The notes beneath the pieces are model-generated. The model did not search any database. It had not been told where the DNA came from and saw nothing but the letters and a program-made list of their open reading frames with translations. Of a stretch of 64,000 nt of DNA, positions 45,620 to 55,356 are shown piece by piece; the first letter of the stretch is position 1, and each line of letters begins with the position of its first letter. Source of the DNA: Paraburkholderia flava. GTDB lineage: Bacteria; Pseudomonadota; Gammaproteobacteria; Burkholderiales; Burkholderiaceae. The translations under genes were made by a program, and so were the position numbers. The stretch is taken from the NCBI RefSeq assembly GCF_004359985.1, contig NZ_SMRO01000003.1, positions 1,038,206 through 1,102,205 of the forward strand, read 5' to 3'.

Positions 45620-46582
45620 TCAGTCTCGCGCCGCCTGGCGCGTACGCCGCGTCCCTTTCGCGACGAGCTTCGCCGACACCTGCGCCATCAACCCACGCAG
45701 CCAGCCGATGTCGCTCGGCCGGTCCGGCTGCGGATGCCACAGCTGATAACACTTGATCCGTGGAAACGGAATCGGCGCATCGACGACTGCGAGCGGCAGC
45801 AGATGCGCGTAGTGCATCGCGAAGCGCCGCGTCGTCGTGAAGATCAGATCCGATTGCAGCAGCACCTGCGGCACGAGTCCGAAGTACGGCAGCGTCGTGA
45901 CGACGCGGCGTTCGGCGCGTGCCTTCGCGAGACCGCTGTCGATCGCGCCGCCGCGTCCGCCGCTGTACGGCGTCGGCGCGAGGTGCGGTGCCGCGAGATA
46001 GGCCTCGCGCGTGAGCGGCGCCTGCGCGAGCGGATGATCCGCGCGCATCATGCACACGACCGTATCGGAGAACAGATCGCTGCGCGCAAAGCGCGGGTCG
46101 GGCTTCGGCCAGTTGCCGATCACGAGATCGAGTTCGCCGGCATCGAGCGCGGCGAGGTGATCGAGCGTCGGGTTCAGCGAATCGATTTCCAGATGCGCAT
46201 GCGGCGCGGCCTCGCGAAACTGCGCGATCACGGTCGGCATGAAGAAGTCGTTCAGATAATCCGGCGCGGCGACGCGGAACGTGCGCCGCGAACGCAGCGG
46301 ATCGAAATCGCCGTGGGGTGTCGCGACGAAATCGACTTCGCGCAGCACGCGCTGCGCGGACGGCAGCAGCGATGCGCCGTACTCGGTCGGCACCATGCCG
46401 GATTTGCCGCGCACGAGGATCGGGTCGTTCAGCGTTTCGCGCAGCTTGCGCAACGCGGTGCTGATCGCTGGCTGCGTCTGGTTCAGGCGCAGCGCCGTCT
46501 GCGTCACGCTGCGCTCGACCAGCAGCGTGCGCAATACGCGCACGAGCCAGATGTCGAGAGAGGCGGCGGTGTCGTCGTCCAT
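45620..46582 (-). CDS. LysR family transcriptional regulator
   Basis: 320 residues from MDDDTAASLDIWLVRVLRTL. The helix-turn-helix SVTQTALRLNQTQPAISTAL and effector domain are of the NodD/LinR-like subgroup. It converges with xdhC 18 bases away and is not an obvious part of the xdh operon. Targets unknown. Confidence 0.92.
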   Translation of the reverse strand: MDDDTAASLDIWLVRVLRTLLVERSVTQTALRLNQTQPAISTALRKLRETLNDPILVRGKSGMVPTEYGASLLPSAQRVLREVDFVATPHGDFDPLRSRRTFRVAAPDYLNDFFMPTVIAQFREAAPHAHLEIDSLNPTLDHLAALDAGELDLVIGNWPKPDPRFARSDLFSDTVVCMMRADHPLAQAPLTREAYLAAPHLAPTPYSGGRGGAIDSGLAKARAERRVVTTLPYFGLVPQVLLQSDLIFTTTRRFAMHYAHLLPLAVVDAPIPFPRIKCYQLWHPQPDRPSDIGWLRGLMAQVSAKLVAKGTRRTRQAARD

Positions 46583-46747
46583 GTTCAGGCGGGGCCAGGC
46601 GGGCTCATCGAAAGCGGTGCGCCGGACCGCCGGACGGACGGTGCGCGCGCGAGGTCGCGAAGTCCATAACCTTAGGCCCTTTGACGCCTGCCGGCATAGC
46701 GCGCACGGTATGGCCGGCATCAGAGGCCAGGCGAGCAGCGGTCCTGC

Positions 46748-47392
46748 TCAGGGCTTCGCCAGCCCCGACGGCAGCGCGCTGATCCGCTTCACTTCCTTCG
46801 ATTCGAGCCAGTTCGGCGTGCGCGCGCAATAGAGCACCATCGGCAGCGCGTCTTCACCCCAGAACAGCTGGTTGTTCAGACGGAAGGTCGGCGTGCCGAA
46901 TACGCCAAGCGCGATCGCATCGGCGGTATTGCGTTGCAGTTGCGCGGTCGCTTCCTCGCGTTCGATCAGTGCCGCGCCATCGGACACGCCGATGCGCTCG
47001 CACAGCAGCGCGAAGCCTTCGTCCGTCGACGGATCGCGGCCCTCGCGCCAGATGAAGCGGTAGATCTCGCGCACGCACGCGAGGTCGGCTTTCGCGGCGA
47101 CCGCGAGCAGCATCGGCTTCAGCGAATCGAACGGATGCGCGGGCGGCATCTTGAACTGAATGCCCAGTTGCTCCGCGCGAAACAGCGCATGGCGATACGT
47201 GAACACGCGTTTCGCGGGGATTTCGTACGCACTACGCGTCCCCCAGTGCTCATACAGACCGTGCAGCGACACGGGCACCATGACGAACCCCAGGTTCGGC
47301 CACTTGTCCTGCTGTTCGAGCAGCAGGTAGGAGAACGGCGAGACAAAGTCGAAAAACCACAGCGGCTGTCTGGCGTCGATGCCAACGGTCAT
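46748..47392 (-). CDS. 2-hydroxychromene-2-carboxylate isomerase-like protein (DsbA/GST kappa fold)
   Basis: 214 residues. The FDFVSPFSYLLLEQ motif has Ser in place of the redox Cys, and GVFGTPTFRLNNQLFWGEDAL closes the thioredoxin fold. Characterised members isomerise 2-hydroxychromene-2-carboxylate in naphthalene breakdown using glutathione; many relatives act on unknown compounds. No naphthalene genes are near. Confidence 0.88.
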   Translation of the reverse strand: MTVGIDARQPLWFFDFVSPFSYLLLEQQDKWPNLGFVMVPVSLHGLYEHWGTRSAYEIPAKRVFTYRHALFRAEQLGIQFKMPPAHPFDSLKPMLLAVAAKADLACVREIYRFIWREGRDPSTDEGFALLCERIGVSDGAALIEREEATAQLQRNTADAIALGVFGTPTFRLNNQLFWGEDALPMVLYCARTPNWLESKEVKRISALPSGLAKP

Positions 47393-47498
47393 GAATGTCT
47401 CCCGGATTGCTCATGCCGGCGGTCCGGGGACCGTCGACTCTTTTTCGATCTTACGCGGTGCGCGCTGTCCGCGCAGCGATTTCGGCGCGCGGGCGTCG

Positions 47499-48929
47499 TC
47501 ATGCCGATTGCGGAGGGACGGTGCTGCCGGCAGCGTCTCTGTCGTCGTCGCCTTCGTCAGGCGCCGACGTCTCGCGCGGCGTGCGCGACAACCGGTCGCG
47601 CACGAAGCCGATATGCTCGCGCAGCACGTAGAACTGGTCGGCGTACGCGAGCGGCATCTTCAGGCCGTTCACCGATTCCTCGATCGAGTCGAGCTTGTCG
47701 AGCAGCGTCTCGCGCTCGGTGGCCGAGGTTTCGCTGAGCGCGCCGCGCTCGATCGCGATCAACGCGCCGTACCAGCGATAGATGCGTGACTTCACCCGCC
47801 ACGCGTACAGCGACGGCACGAGCCGCAGCCCCGGAATCAGCACGACGATCAGCGGCACCAGCACGACCAGCAAACGGTCTGCGAGACTCGCGAGCCAGAA
47901 CGGCAGGATCCGGTACAGGAAGCTCTTGCCCGACTTGTAGTAGCGCGCGGCGTCGTCGCTGATCGGGAAGTCGTGCGCGAGCGGTGCGGGGAATTCGCCC
48001 GCGCGCTGCATCACGCCAGCTTTGCCGTGCACTTCGCGAGCGGCTTCGATCAGCAGATCGGACAGGGCGGGGTGTAGCGAATCGCGTGCGACCAGTTCGG
48101 CGGTCGGCGCGACCATGTGGATCGTCGTCGACGGCAGGTTCTTGCCGAGATCGAATGCGCCCGGCGGCAGATCGACCGACGTCAGATACGGGAAGCGCCG
48201 CGTGTACGCATCGGCCTGCGTGAAGTTGTAGAACTGGATGCCCGGTGTGCGGTACAGCTTGCCCATCACCGGCGGCTGCGCTGAGTCGCCGGTCAGGAAC
48301 GCGGCGTCGATCTTGCCGGTGACGAGCGCCTGCGCAGCATCGTCGCCGGAGAGCGGCAGCAGTTTCGTCGGGCCGTCGTCGGGCACGATGCCGTTGGCCT
48401 TCAGCAACGCGAGCGCGAGTTCGCGGGTGCCGCTGCCTTCCGCGCCGATCGCGAGGCGCTTGTCCTTGAACTCGGAGAGCCGCGCGATCGTCGGACCGCG
48501 ATAGAAAATCGCGAGCGGCACGTACGACACGCTGCCGAGCGACACGAGACCATTGCGCGACGCGGTCGGCGCGATGCCGTCCTGCACGAAGCCGACGTCG
48601 ACATCGGCGTTCGGATCGGTGAGGCGCTTCAGGTTGTCGAGTGCGCCTTCCGACGTGAGCACGACGAGCTTCACGCGATTGCGCGCGAGGATCGTCTTGT
48701 ACTTCTGCGCGGCGTTCCAGAACGTGCTGCCCTTCGGGCCGGCACTGATCGTCAGCGTGTCGGGCGGGGCCGGCTGGATCAGCCGCACGGCGAGCCAGAT
48801 CGCGGCGGCACTGATCAGCACGATCGGCCCGAACGACACGGCCAGGTCGCGCCACGAGATCGCCACGAAGCGGGCGACGAGGCGCGGCCTTTTACGGGGA
48901 GAGGAGTCGGAACCCTTCGAAGGTCTCAT
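47499..48929 (-). CDS. Membrane-anchored TAXI family TRAP-type solute-binding protein
   Basis: 476 residues. An N-terminal membrane segment (LAVSFGPIVLISAAAIWLAV) is followed by a TAXI substrate-binding domain (about 55-320: TISAGPKGSTFWNAAQKY, AIGAEGSGTRELALALL) and two hydrophobic segments (LLVVLVPLIVVLIPGLRLVP) with a C-terminal coiled tail. No DctQ/DctM membrane genes are near, so it may be a receptor rather than a transporter part. Confidence 0.85.
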   Translation of the reverse strand: MRPSKGSDSSPRKRPRLVARFVAISWRDLAVSFGPIVLISAAAIWLAVRLIQPAPPDTLTISAGPKGSTFWNAAQKYKTILARNRVKLVVLTSEGALDNLKRLTDPNADVDVGFVQDGIAPTASRNGLVSLGSVSYVPLAIFYRGPTIARLSEFKDKRLAIGAEGSGTRELALALLKANGIVPDDGPTKLLPLSGDDAAQALVTGKIDAAFLTGDSAQPPVMGKLYRTPGIQFYNFTQADAYTRRFPYLTSVDLPPGAFDLGKNLPSTTIHMVAPTAELVARDSLHPALSDLLIEAAREVHGKAGVMQRAGEFPAPLAHDFPISDDAARYYKSGKSFLYRILPFWLASLADRLLVVLVPLIVVLIPGLRLVPSLYAWRVKSRIYRWYGALIAIERGALSETSATERETLLDKLDSIEESVNGLKMPLAYADQFYVLREHIGFVRDRLSRTPRETSAPDEGDDDRDAAGSTVPPQSA

Positions 48930-49536
48930 TCGGTCGAGTGGCGAAACGCGCGCCGCCGCACAGCAGCGGACGCTTAAAAAAGCCTGCAGCGTGGGCCTGC
49001 CGCCCAATGCCGGGTGTGCTTAGGCCTGCCGCGTATGTTCGCGCCGATGGTACATGAGATGCCGGGGCCACGGCACGGCCCGATGCCGGCAGGTGGGACA
49101 AACGCGTAACAAATCGTGAGTGCGGCTGGTTGGCGGGCGCGGGCGATGCGTCGCGTCCACGTATCGGGACGGTGTCTCATCGCGCGAAGCCGCACCGGCT
49201 GTTGCTCGCGGGCCGCCGGGCCCCTGCTGCTAAACCCTTTGCGCTTCTCGCGCGGCTAGATTAAATTGTGCATCGCTGCCGCTTTCAACGTTTGCGTGGC
49301 GCGACCCGGCGAGGAGGGAGTAGAACCGGGCCCGTCGCGAAACGATGCGGCATGCCGGCCGGCGCATCGTCACGAGGAGAGGATGGGGCGGCCGCGACTT
49401 CATGCCACTCGCAACCGTGTCGCAGACCAGGTCGGCTCGCTGCCGCGCCCCACAGGCGCCGCGCGAACCCGCCTCCGGTAGTCGTAACGAAACCGCCTGT
49501 AGATGCGGTCCAAACCGAAGTACAAAAGGAGAAATC
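48930..49536. other. Noncoding gap between TAXI gene and BON gene
   Basis: 607 bases at the 5' ends of two divergent genes. Short frames exist on both strands but none has a ribosome binding site or family similarity. I see no clear promoter boxes. A basic ribosome binding site, aaggag, lies at its right end for the BON gene. Confidence 0.3.
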
Positions 49537-49887
49537 ATGAAATCGGTCGATTTTCTGAAAGCGTTGGGTGGTGTCGTAGCAGTGGTCGTCGCGTGCAACA
49601 CGTACGCGCAATCGAGCGATGCGGGCACGACGATGGCGCCCGCCGCAACGACGAACACGAAGGCCGTCAAGAAGGCGGATCGTCAACTGGGTCGCAAGGT
49701 GCGTGCTGCGATCAGCAAGGCGCAAGGCGTCGACGTGTCGAACATCGCTGTGCGTTCGCGCGGCGGTGCTGTCACGCTGACGGGCTCGGTGCCCGATCAA
49801 GGCCAGATCGACAAGGCCGGCGATGCAGCGAAGGGCGTCGCGGGCGTGACGTCCGTGGCGAACAAGCTGTCGGTTCAGCAGCAATAA
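49537..49887 (+). CDS. Secreted BON domain protein
   Basis: 116 residues with a signal peptide (MKSVDFLKALGGVVAVVVAC, cleavage near YAQ) and a single BON domain (about 45-115: KVRAAISKAQGVDVSNIAVRSRGGAVTLTGSVPDQ). BON domains bind phospholipid or surfaces, as in OsmY. Likely periplasmic, stress-related. It ends at a strong terminator. Confidence 0.9.
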   Translation: MKSVDFLKALGGVVAVVVACNTYAQSSDAGTTMAPAATTNTKAVKKADRQLGRKVRAAISKAQGVDVSNIAVRSRGGAVTLTGSVPDQGQIDKAGDAAKGVAGVTSVANKLSVQQQ

Positions 49888-49953
49888 GCCACACGTCGTA
49901 GCGTTTGTGTCGTCCGGCTGCGTGCCGGCGATGCAGCGCATACGAAGTGCATG

Positions 49954-49993
49954 AGAACGGGCCCCGGCATATCGCCGGGGCCCGTTCTGTTTT
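49954..49993 (+). terminator. Terminator after the BON gene
   Basis: Perfect 15-base stem agaacgggccccggc (49954-49968) / gccggggcccgttct (49974-49988), then gtttt. Confidence 0.88.
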
Positions 49994-50110
49994 AGCGGCT
50001 GGCGACGCCCGTAGTGCAAGCCTGTGCGAATGCATCGCGCACGTGGCCGATGACACACAAATTTCCTGGCTTCAGGCGTACTGTGTAGACGTGCAACGGG
50101 AGCAGACGCC

Positions 50111-50362
50111 ATGGAACGGACGCTGGAGCGCTATACCGATTTGCCGATCGGCTCACGGGCCGCCTTCGAACTGGTGTGCGCACGGCATGGTTTCGCGCCC
50201 GCGCATTTCGACGTGACCGCCGGCGCCGATCCGGACGATGCCGCGCATCGTCCGCTGGTCACGATCCGGCGCGGCCGCTGGGCGCAGTCGTATATCGCCG
50301 ACGAGGCGGGTCACTGGGTGCGGGAGTTCGAGACCGATCTGAACTGCCGGTTTTTCAAGTAG
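50111..50362 (+). CDS. Small conserved-type hypothetical protein
   Basis: 83 residues, soluble, starting MERTLERYTDLPIGSRAAFEL. No known motif. Codon use fits the genome and the reading frame starts ahead of a TauE gene converging from the right. Function unknown. Confidence 0.6.
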   Translation: MERTLERYTDLPIGSRAAFELVCARHGFAPAHFDVTAGADPDDAAHRPLVTIRRGRWAQSYIADEAGHWVREFETDLNCRFFK

Positions 50363-50389
50363 ACGTTATTTCAGCGCTTATTGCTGCAT

Positions 50390-51178
50390 TCACGCGAGCA
50401 CCAGCCGCACGCCGACGAGCGTCAGCGTCGCAGCGAGGATATTGCGCAACAGCGCGTCCGGTGCACGCGACGACAGCATGCTGCCCACCGCAATACCCGG
50501 CAGTGAACCGGTCAGCAGCGACAGCAGCATCGACCAGTCGATCGAACCCAGCAGCCAGTGCCCCGCGCCTGCGAGCAGCGTGAGCGGCACCGCGTGCGCG
50601 ACGTCGGAGCCGACGATGCGCGTCGTGCGTAGCGTCGGGTAAAGCAGCAACAGCACCGTCACGCCGATCGCGCCCGCTCCCACCGACGTGAGCGAGACCA
50701 GCACGCCGAGCACCGCACCGGTGAGCATTGTCAGCGCGAGCGTGCGTCCCTGGTTCGGTGCGCGTTCGCGCCGCGCGGCCAGCCGTGCGAGCTGCGGCCG
50801 GAAGATCAGCGCGATCGAGGTGACGAGCAACGCCGCGCCGAGCACGACCTGGATCAGGCGACTCGCGCCCGGCGTATCCATCCCGTAGCGATGCAGCATC
50901 AGCAGCGTGATCGTCGCGGCGGGCACGCTGCCGGCCGCGAGCCGAGCCGTGACCTGCCAGTCGACTGAACCCTTCAGCCCATGCACGAGCGTGCCGGTCG
51001 CTTTCGTCGCGGCCGCGTACAACAGGTCCGTGCCGACCGCGGTGGCCGGATGCACGTGGAACAGCAGCACGAGGATCGGTGTCATCAGCGAGCCGCCGCC
51101 GACACCCGTCAGTCCGACCAGGAAGCCGACAGCGAGGCCGGAGAGCGAGTACAGCGGATCGATGTGGGGAAGAACCAT
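50390..51178 (-). CDS. TauE/SafE family sulfite/organic anion exporter
   Basis: 262 residues with eight hydrophobic segments in two repeats; the family motif GFLVGLTGVGGGSLMTPIL starts the first and AVLGVLVSLTSVGAGAIGVT the second. Members export sulfite, sulfoacetate or related anions. Start at 51178. Confidence 0.92.
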   Translation of the reverse strand: MVLPHIDPLYSLSGLAVGFLVGLTGVGGGSLMTPILVLLFHVHPATAVGTDLLYAAATKATGTLVHGLKGSVDWQVTARLAAGSVPAATITLLMLHRYGMDTPGASRLIQVVLGAALLVTSIALIFRPQLARLAARRERAPNQGRTLALTMLTGAVLGVLVSLTSVGAGAIGVTVLLLLYPTLRTTRIVGSDVAHAVPLTLLAGAGHWLLGSIDWSMLLSLLTGSLPGIAVGSMLSSRAPDALLRNILAATLTLVGVRLVLA

Positions 51179-51397
51179 TGCGCGGACCGCGGACGGTCGT
51201 AGGGAAACGGGTTGCAAGGCGCGGCGGGAAGGTCGGTGCGATAAGGCGCTCGACGGGTCCGGCCTGGCGGCGAAAGAGCGCTATTGTCGCAAAACCGGGG
51301 CCATCGTGTATGCCGGTGTTCTGGACTCGCCGGACGACGGCTTACAATCGGGCTTCGCCTCTCCGTTCGAAGACCCCTCCGCCCAACCGGTAAAACA

Positions 51398-52276
51398 ATG
51401 AATCCCGGCGTCGTCTACGCGTTTCTCGCTTTTACCCTGTGGGGCCTCTTCCCGATCTACTTCAAGGCGCTGCACCAGATCTCCCCGCTCGAGATGCTGT
51501 CGCACCGGATGATCTGGTCGATGCTGTTCCTGTTCGTCGTGCTCACCGTGCGGCTGCAGTGGCGCTGGCTCGGACCGGTGCTGCGCGACCGTCGGCTCCT
51601 CGCGCGCTTCGCCGCAAGCGCGGTGCTGCTGTCGACCAACTGGGGTATCTATATCTGGGCGGTGAATGCTGGCCATATCGTCGAGGCGAGTCTCGGCTAC
51701 TTCATCAATCCGTTGATCAACGTGCTGTTCGGGCTCGCGTTTCTCGGCGAGCGGTTGCGTCGTCTGCAGTGGGTGTCGGTGGCGATCGCGACCGGCGGTG
51801 TCGTGTGGCTCTCGTGGCAGGGCGGCCATCTGCCGTGGATCAGTTTGGCGCTCGCGCTGTCGTTCGGCGGTTATGGGCTGCTGCGCAAGACCGCGCAGCT
51901 GGGCGCGCTCGAAGGGCTCACGCTCGAAACGGTGATGCTGTTTCCGCTCGCGCTGCTATACCTCGGCTGGCTGGCGGCGCACGGCGATAGCGGCTTTGTC
52001 GCGGCGTCGCCGGGCGTGCGGTTTCTGCTTGCGCTTGCGGGACCGATTACCGCCGTGCCGCTGCTGCTGTTCGCCGCAGGCGCGCGACGCATTCCGCTGT
52101 CGATGCTAGGCGTGCTCTTGTACGTGACGCCGACGCTGCAATTGCTGATCGGCGTGCTGATCTACTCGGAGCCGTTCGGCACGGGGCGGATGATCGGTTA
52201 CGGCGCGATCTGGATCGCGCTCGCGGTGTATTCGCTCGAAGGGATCTGGCGGGCGAAGAAAACCGCGCGCGCGTGA
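51398..52276 (+). CDS. rarD: RarD (EamA/DMT family) permease
   Basis: 292 residues, ten hydrophobic segments. The N-terminus VVYAFLAFTLWGLFPIYFK and the segments STNWGIYIWAVNAGHIVEASLGYFINPL (read over the family core) and YVTPTLQLLIGVLIY are those of RarD, whose E. coli member was linked to chloramphenicol resistance. Substrate unknown. Three bases separate it from the convergent LysE gene. Confidence 0.92.
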   Translation: MNPGVVYAFLAFTLWGLFPIYFKALHQISPLEMLSHRMIWSMLFLFVVLTVRLQWRWLGPVLRDRRLLARFAASAVLLSTNWGIYIWAVNAGHIVEASLGYFINPLINVLFGLAFLGERLRRLQWVSVAIATGGVVWLSWQGGHLPWISLALALSFGGYGLLRKTAQLGALEGLTLETVMLFPLALLYLGWLAAHGDSGFVAASPGVRFLLALAGPITAVPLLLFAAGARRIPLSMLGVLLYVTPTLQLLIGVLIYSEPFGTGRMIGYGAIWIALAVYSLEGIWRAKKTARA

Positions 52277-52279
52277 ACG

Positions 52280-52918
52280 TCAGATCGCGCGACGGATCTC
52301 GACGACGCCAAACGCCGCAAGCGCGACACCGGCCGCACGGTCGATCAGCGTCCGCACGCGGCTACCGACCGCATGCCGCGCGAGCGACACCACCGTCACG
52401 AGAAAACACCACCACGCGATCGATCCGCAGAACACGCCCGCGACCGTCGTCAACGCGACGCTCGATGAAAACGGTCCGCGCGGTGCCAGCGTCGCAAACA
52501 GCGCGGCGAACATGATGACCGTCTGCGGGTTGGTGAGCGTCAGCAGAAACGCGCCGCCGTACGCGCGCAACGCGCCCGCGCGGCCGATCTTCGCGAGCGC
52601 GGCACCTTCGGTTTCGCTATCGGCGGCGGGTGCCTTCTGCAGCAATGCGCGCACGCCGAGGTACAGCAGGAACAGACCAGCAGCGAGATGCAGCGGCCGG
52701 TCGAACGCCAGCATGAAGTGCGACACGCCGACGAGTCCGAGCGCCGCGACGAGTCCATAGAACGCGTCGCCGCTCGCGATCCCGAAGCCGATCGCGAGAC
52801 CCGCGCGCGGGCCGGCCGTCAGCGTGCGACGGATGCACAGCATCCCCATTGCACCGATCGGTGCGGCTACCGCGAGACCCACGCCCGCTGCCGTGAGAAA
52901 AAGACCTGTGCTGGACAT
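52280..52918 (-). CDS. LysE/RhtB family amino acid exporter
   Basis: 212 residues with six hydrophobic segments. GVGLAVAAPIGAMGMLCIRRTL in TM1 and FLLTLTNPQTVIMFAALFA in TM4 are the family motifs. It exports an amino acid or related small molecule. Start MSSTGLFL at 52918; an upstream frame lacks coding character. Confidence 0.9.
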   Translation of the reverse strand: MSSTGLFLTAAGVGLAVAAPIGAMGMLCIRRTLTAGPRAGLAIGFGIASGDAFYGLVAALGLVGVSHFMLAFDRPLHLAAGLFLLYLGVRALLQKAPAADSETEGAALAKIGRAGALRAYGGAFLLTLTNPQTVIMFAALFATLAPRGPFSSSVALTTVAGVFCGSIAWWCFLVTVVSLARHAVGSRVRTLIDRAAGVALAAFGVVEIRRAI

Positions 52919-53273
52919 CGGTTCGGGCTCCCTGCTGGATTTGTTTTCGACTGACTGGATGGACGCGACGCGGCTCGATGCAACGCGACGCATCAGCATA
53001 GCGGCGTCGAATTCCGGCGGCAATGCGTTCGACAGATTGCACGTACGTCGCGACGACACCTCAATCGCGACCATCGCTCGGCGCCCAAAAAAACACTTCG
53101 TCGCGCCGCTCGCTCCGCAATCCTCACACCAATCGACGCTCCCCCAGCGTCCCTGGCGGCAAACCAGTTGAAGCGGAATCGCAAGGGACGCGTCAAGGTA
53201 GACCCGGGGTTAGATAATTGGGTCACCTTAATCATCATTGTTCCAGTTGGTTTAATAGTGGAGTGACGCGGTA
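52919..53273. other. Divergent gap between LysE and LysR genes
   Basis: 355 bases. The AT-rich end (53210-53260) ahead of the LysR gene likely carries its promoter and operator. I could not define a box with confidence. Confidence 0.3.
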
Positions 53274-54227
53274 ATGGACCGGTTTCAGGAAATGCAGGTG
53301 TTCGTGCGGATCGCCGAGCGGCAAAGTTTTACGCAGGCCGCCGAGGATCTGCAGATCCCGCGTGCGACGGTAACGAACCTGCTGAAGCGAATGGAACGAC
53401 GTCTTGGCACGCGACTGCTCGAACGCACGACGCGCACCGTGCGGCTCACGTCCGACGGCGATGCGTACTACCGACGCTGCGTCCGCCTGATCGCCGATCT
53501 CGAGGAAGCCGAGGGCGCGTTTCGTCACGCGGCACCGAAGGGTCTGCTGCGCGTGAATCTGCAGGGGACGCTCGCGCGACACTTCGTGATGCCGGCACTG
53601 CCCGAGTTTCTCGATCTCTATCCGGACATCGAACTGCACGTCGGTGAGGACGATCGTCTGGTCGACCTCGTGCGCGAAGGGATCGATTGCGTGTTGCGCG
53701 CGGGACATCTGCCGGACTCGTCGCTGGTCGCGGTGCGGGTCGCGCTGATGGAACAGGTGACGGTCGCGAGCCCTGTGTACCTGAAACGCTTCGGCGTGCC
53801 GGACAGTCTCGATACGTTGTCCGAACATCGTGCGGTGAACTACGTATCGAGCGCGACGGGCAAGCCCATGCCGCTCGAATTCGTCGTCGAAGGACGCGTG
53901 ACCGAGATCGCGATGCACGGCACGATCTCGGTCACCGGCGCCGATCTGCACACCGGCGGCTCGGTCGCGGGGATCGGTCTCGTGCAGGTGCCGCGTTACC
54001 GGATCGCAAGCGAACTCGGCGACGGTCGACTCGTCGTCGTGCTTCCCGAGTTTCCTCCGCCGCCGATGCCGGTGTCCGTGTTGTATCCGCACAGCCGGCA
54101 ACTGTCGTTAAGGGTTCGTGCGTTCGTGCAATGGATGCGCGACGCGTTTACGACGGCGACATCCGCTGGATGGACGATGCAGGATACGTCGTCGATGCCG
54201 CCCGCGAAACGTGCACCGCGCAGATAG
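53274..54227 (+). CDS. LysR family transcriptional regulator
   Basis: 317 residues. MDRFQEMQVFVRIAERQSFTQ starts a typical helix-turn-helix (AAEDLQIPRATVTNLLKRME), followed by the effector domain. It may control the divergent LysE exporter (355 bases away), as LysR proteins often do. The C-terminal 30 residues are a low-complexity extension. Confidence 0.92.
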   Translation: MDRFQEMQVFVRIAERQSFTQAAEDLQIPRATVTNLLKRMERRLGTRLLERTTRTVRLTSDGDAYYRRCVRLIADLEEAEGAFRHAAPKGLLRVNLQGTLARHFVMPALPEFLDLYPDIELHVGEDDRLVDLVREGIDCVLRAGHLPDSSLVAVRVALMEQVTVASPVYLKRFGVPDSLDTLSEHRAVNYVSSATGKPMPLEFVVEGRVTEIAMHGTISVTGADLHTGGSVAGIGLVQVPRYRIASELGDGRLVVVLPEFPPPPMPVSVLYPHSRQLSLRVRAFVQWMRDAFTTATSAGWTMQDTSSMPPAKRAPRR

Positions 54228-54832
54228 TGCATTGATCGGTTAGCAGGTTTTAATGCTATACGCATGACAGTGCGCGACGTAATAGCTTCGTAATAAAAAA
54301 TAATGCGGTAAGGATCTAAAGTCATCGACGGGCGCGTCGATAATTGGGCGTAAGAATTGTTCGTAACATTAGGCGACCGGGCTGGAGTGGGGACGGGACG
54401 AACACGAGAACAGGCAGGACAGCAAACGGGCAGTACACCGCAGTAAAAAAAACGTCGAACGACGTGCGGAAACGAGACCGCGCACGGAGCGACGAACAAC
54501 AACACCGGATCGGACGGACGTCGCTTGAGCCAGGCGACGCAACAGCGGATGTCGAAATCGAGGAAAGCGCGGCGCGACGGCCAGCGCTTCGTTTTTCATG
54601 TGAGCATCGACGATCGCGCGGCGACATGCCGTGCGGTTGCGCGCATGGATGCGGTGCATCGCGCCGCCTCGTTCTGCACCACGACCATCGCGGCCATCGA
54701 CTGTTACCTCCTCTCTTCATCCCGCCTGCGACGCAAACCGCAGCACACCTCATCGCAGTACCCGCTCCATCGCTGGTTCATCGGCGGAGCGCGGCATTCG
54801 ACAATCCAGCAGCGACTTTCCTTGGGGACTAC
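54228..54832. other. Noncoding gap before the DUF2844 gene
   Basis: 605 bases. The region 54230-54370 is AT-rich. A frame is open upstream of the DUF2844 start, but its composition is unlike the genes and it would bury the signal peptide. No terminator, tRNA or repeat was seen. Confidence 0.35.
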
Positions 54833-55345
54833 ATGAAGCTTCGCATCCTTTGCAACGCGGCGGCGCTGGCGGCAGCGATCGCCGCCATCACGGCGACGCC
54901 CGCGCATGCCGCGCTCGGCGGCGCACCCACGTGGCCGGCGTCGGCAGTATCGAACGCGTCGAGCGCATCGAACGCATCCAGCAACGCAGGCACCATCGCC
55001 GTGCGACGCATGAGCGCGGTTGCCGTCGCGTACACGGTCAACTCGACGACGCTCGCGACCGGCACCGTCGTGCGCGAGTACGTCGGCCAGAACGGCAGCG
55101 TGTTCGCGATCGCGTGGCAAGGACCGCGGATGCCGCAACTCGGTACGTTGCTCGGCACGTACTTCCCCAGCTATGTGCAGTCGCTCGACGAAAATCGTTC
55201 TGCGCAGGGCAGCGGCATCAGTTCGGCGGTCGTGCAGCGCACCGATCTCGTCGTGCAGAGCGGCGGTCACATGGGCAACTTCTCGGGCCGCGCATGGTTG
55301 CCGGCCGTGTTGCCGAATGGCGTGACGACAGACGATATCCAATGA
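54833..55345 (+). CDS. Secreted DUF2844 family protein
   Basis: 170 residues with a signal peptide (MKLRILCNAAALAAAIAAIT, cleavage after AHA) and the family start ALGGAPTWPA. The domain has few charged clusters and a Gly-rich core (VFAIAWQGPRMPQLGTLLG). DUF2844 genes are typically paired with DUF3443 genes, as here: its stop overlaps an ATG of the next frame. Function unknown. Confidence 0.85.
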   Translation: MKLRILCNAAALAAAIAAITATPAHAALGGAPTWPASAVSNASSASNASSNAGTIAVRRMSAVAVAYTVNSTTLATGTVVREYVGQNGSVFAIAWQGPRMPQLGTLLGTYFPSYVQSLDENRSAQGSGISSAVVQRTDLVVQSGGHMGNFSGRAWLPAVLPNGVTTDDIQ

Positions 55346-55356
55346 TCGGGGGAAAC

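Noticed and set aside
54344..54832. N-terminal extension of the DUF2844 protein
   Set aside because: The open frame upstream of 54833 would bury a clear signal peptide and has composition unlike coding DNA.
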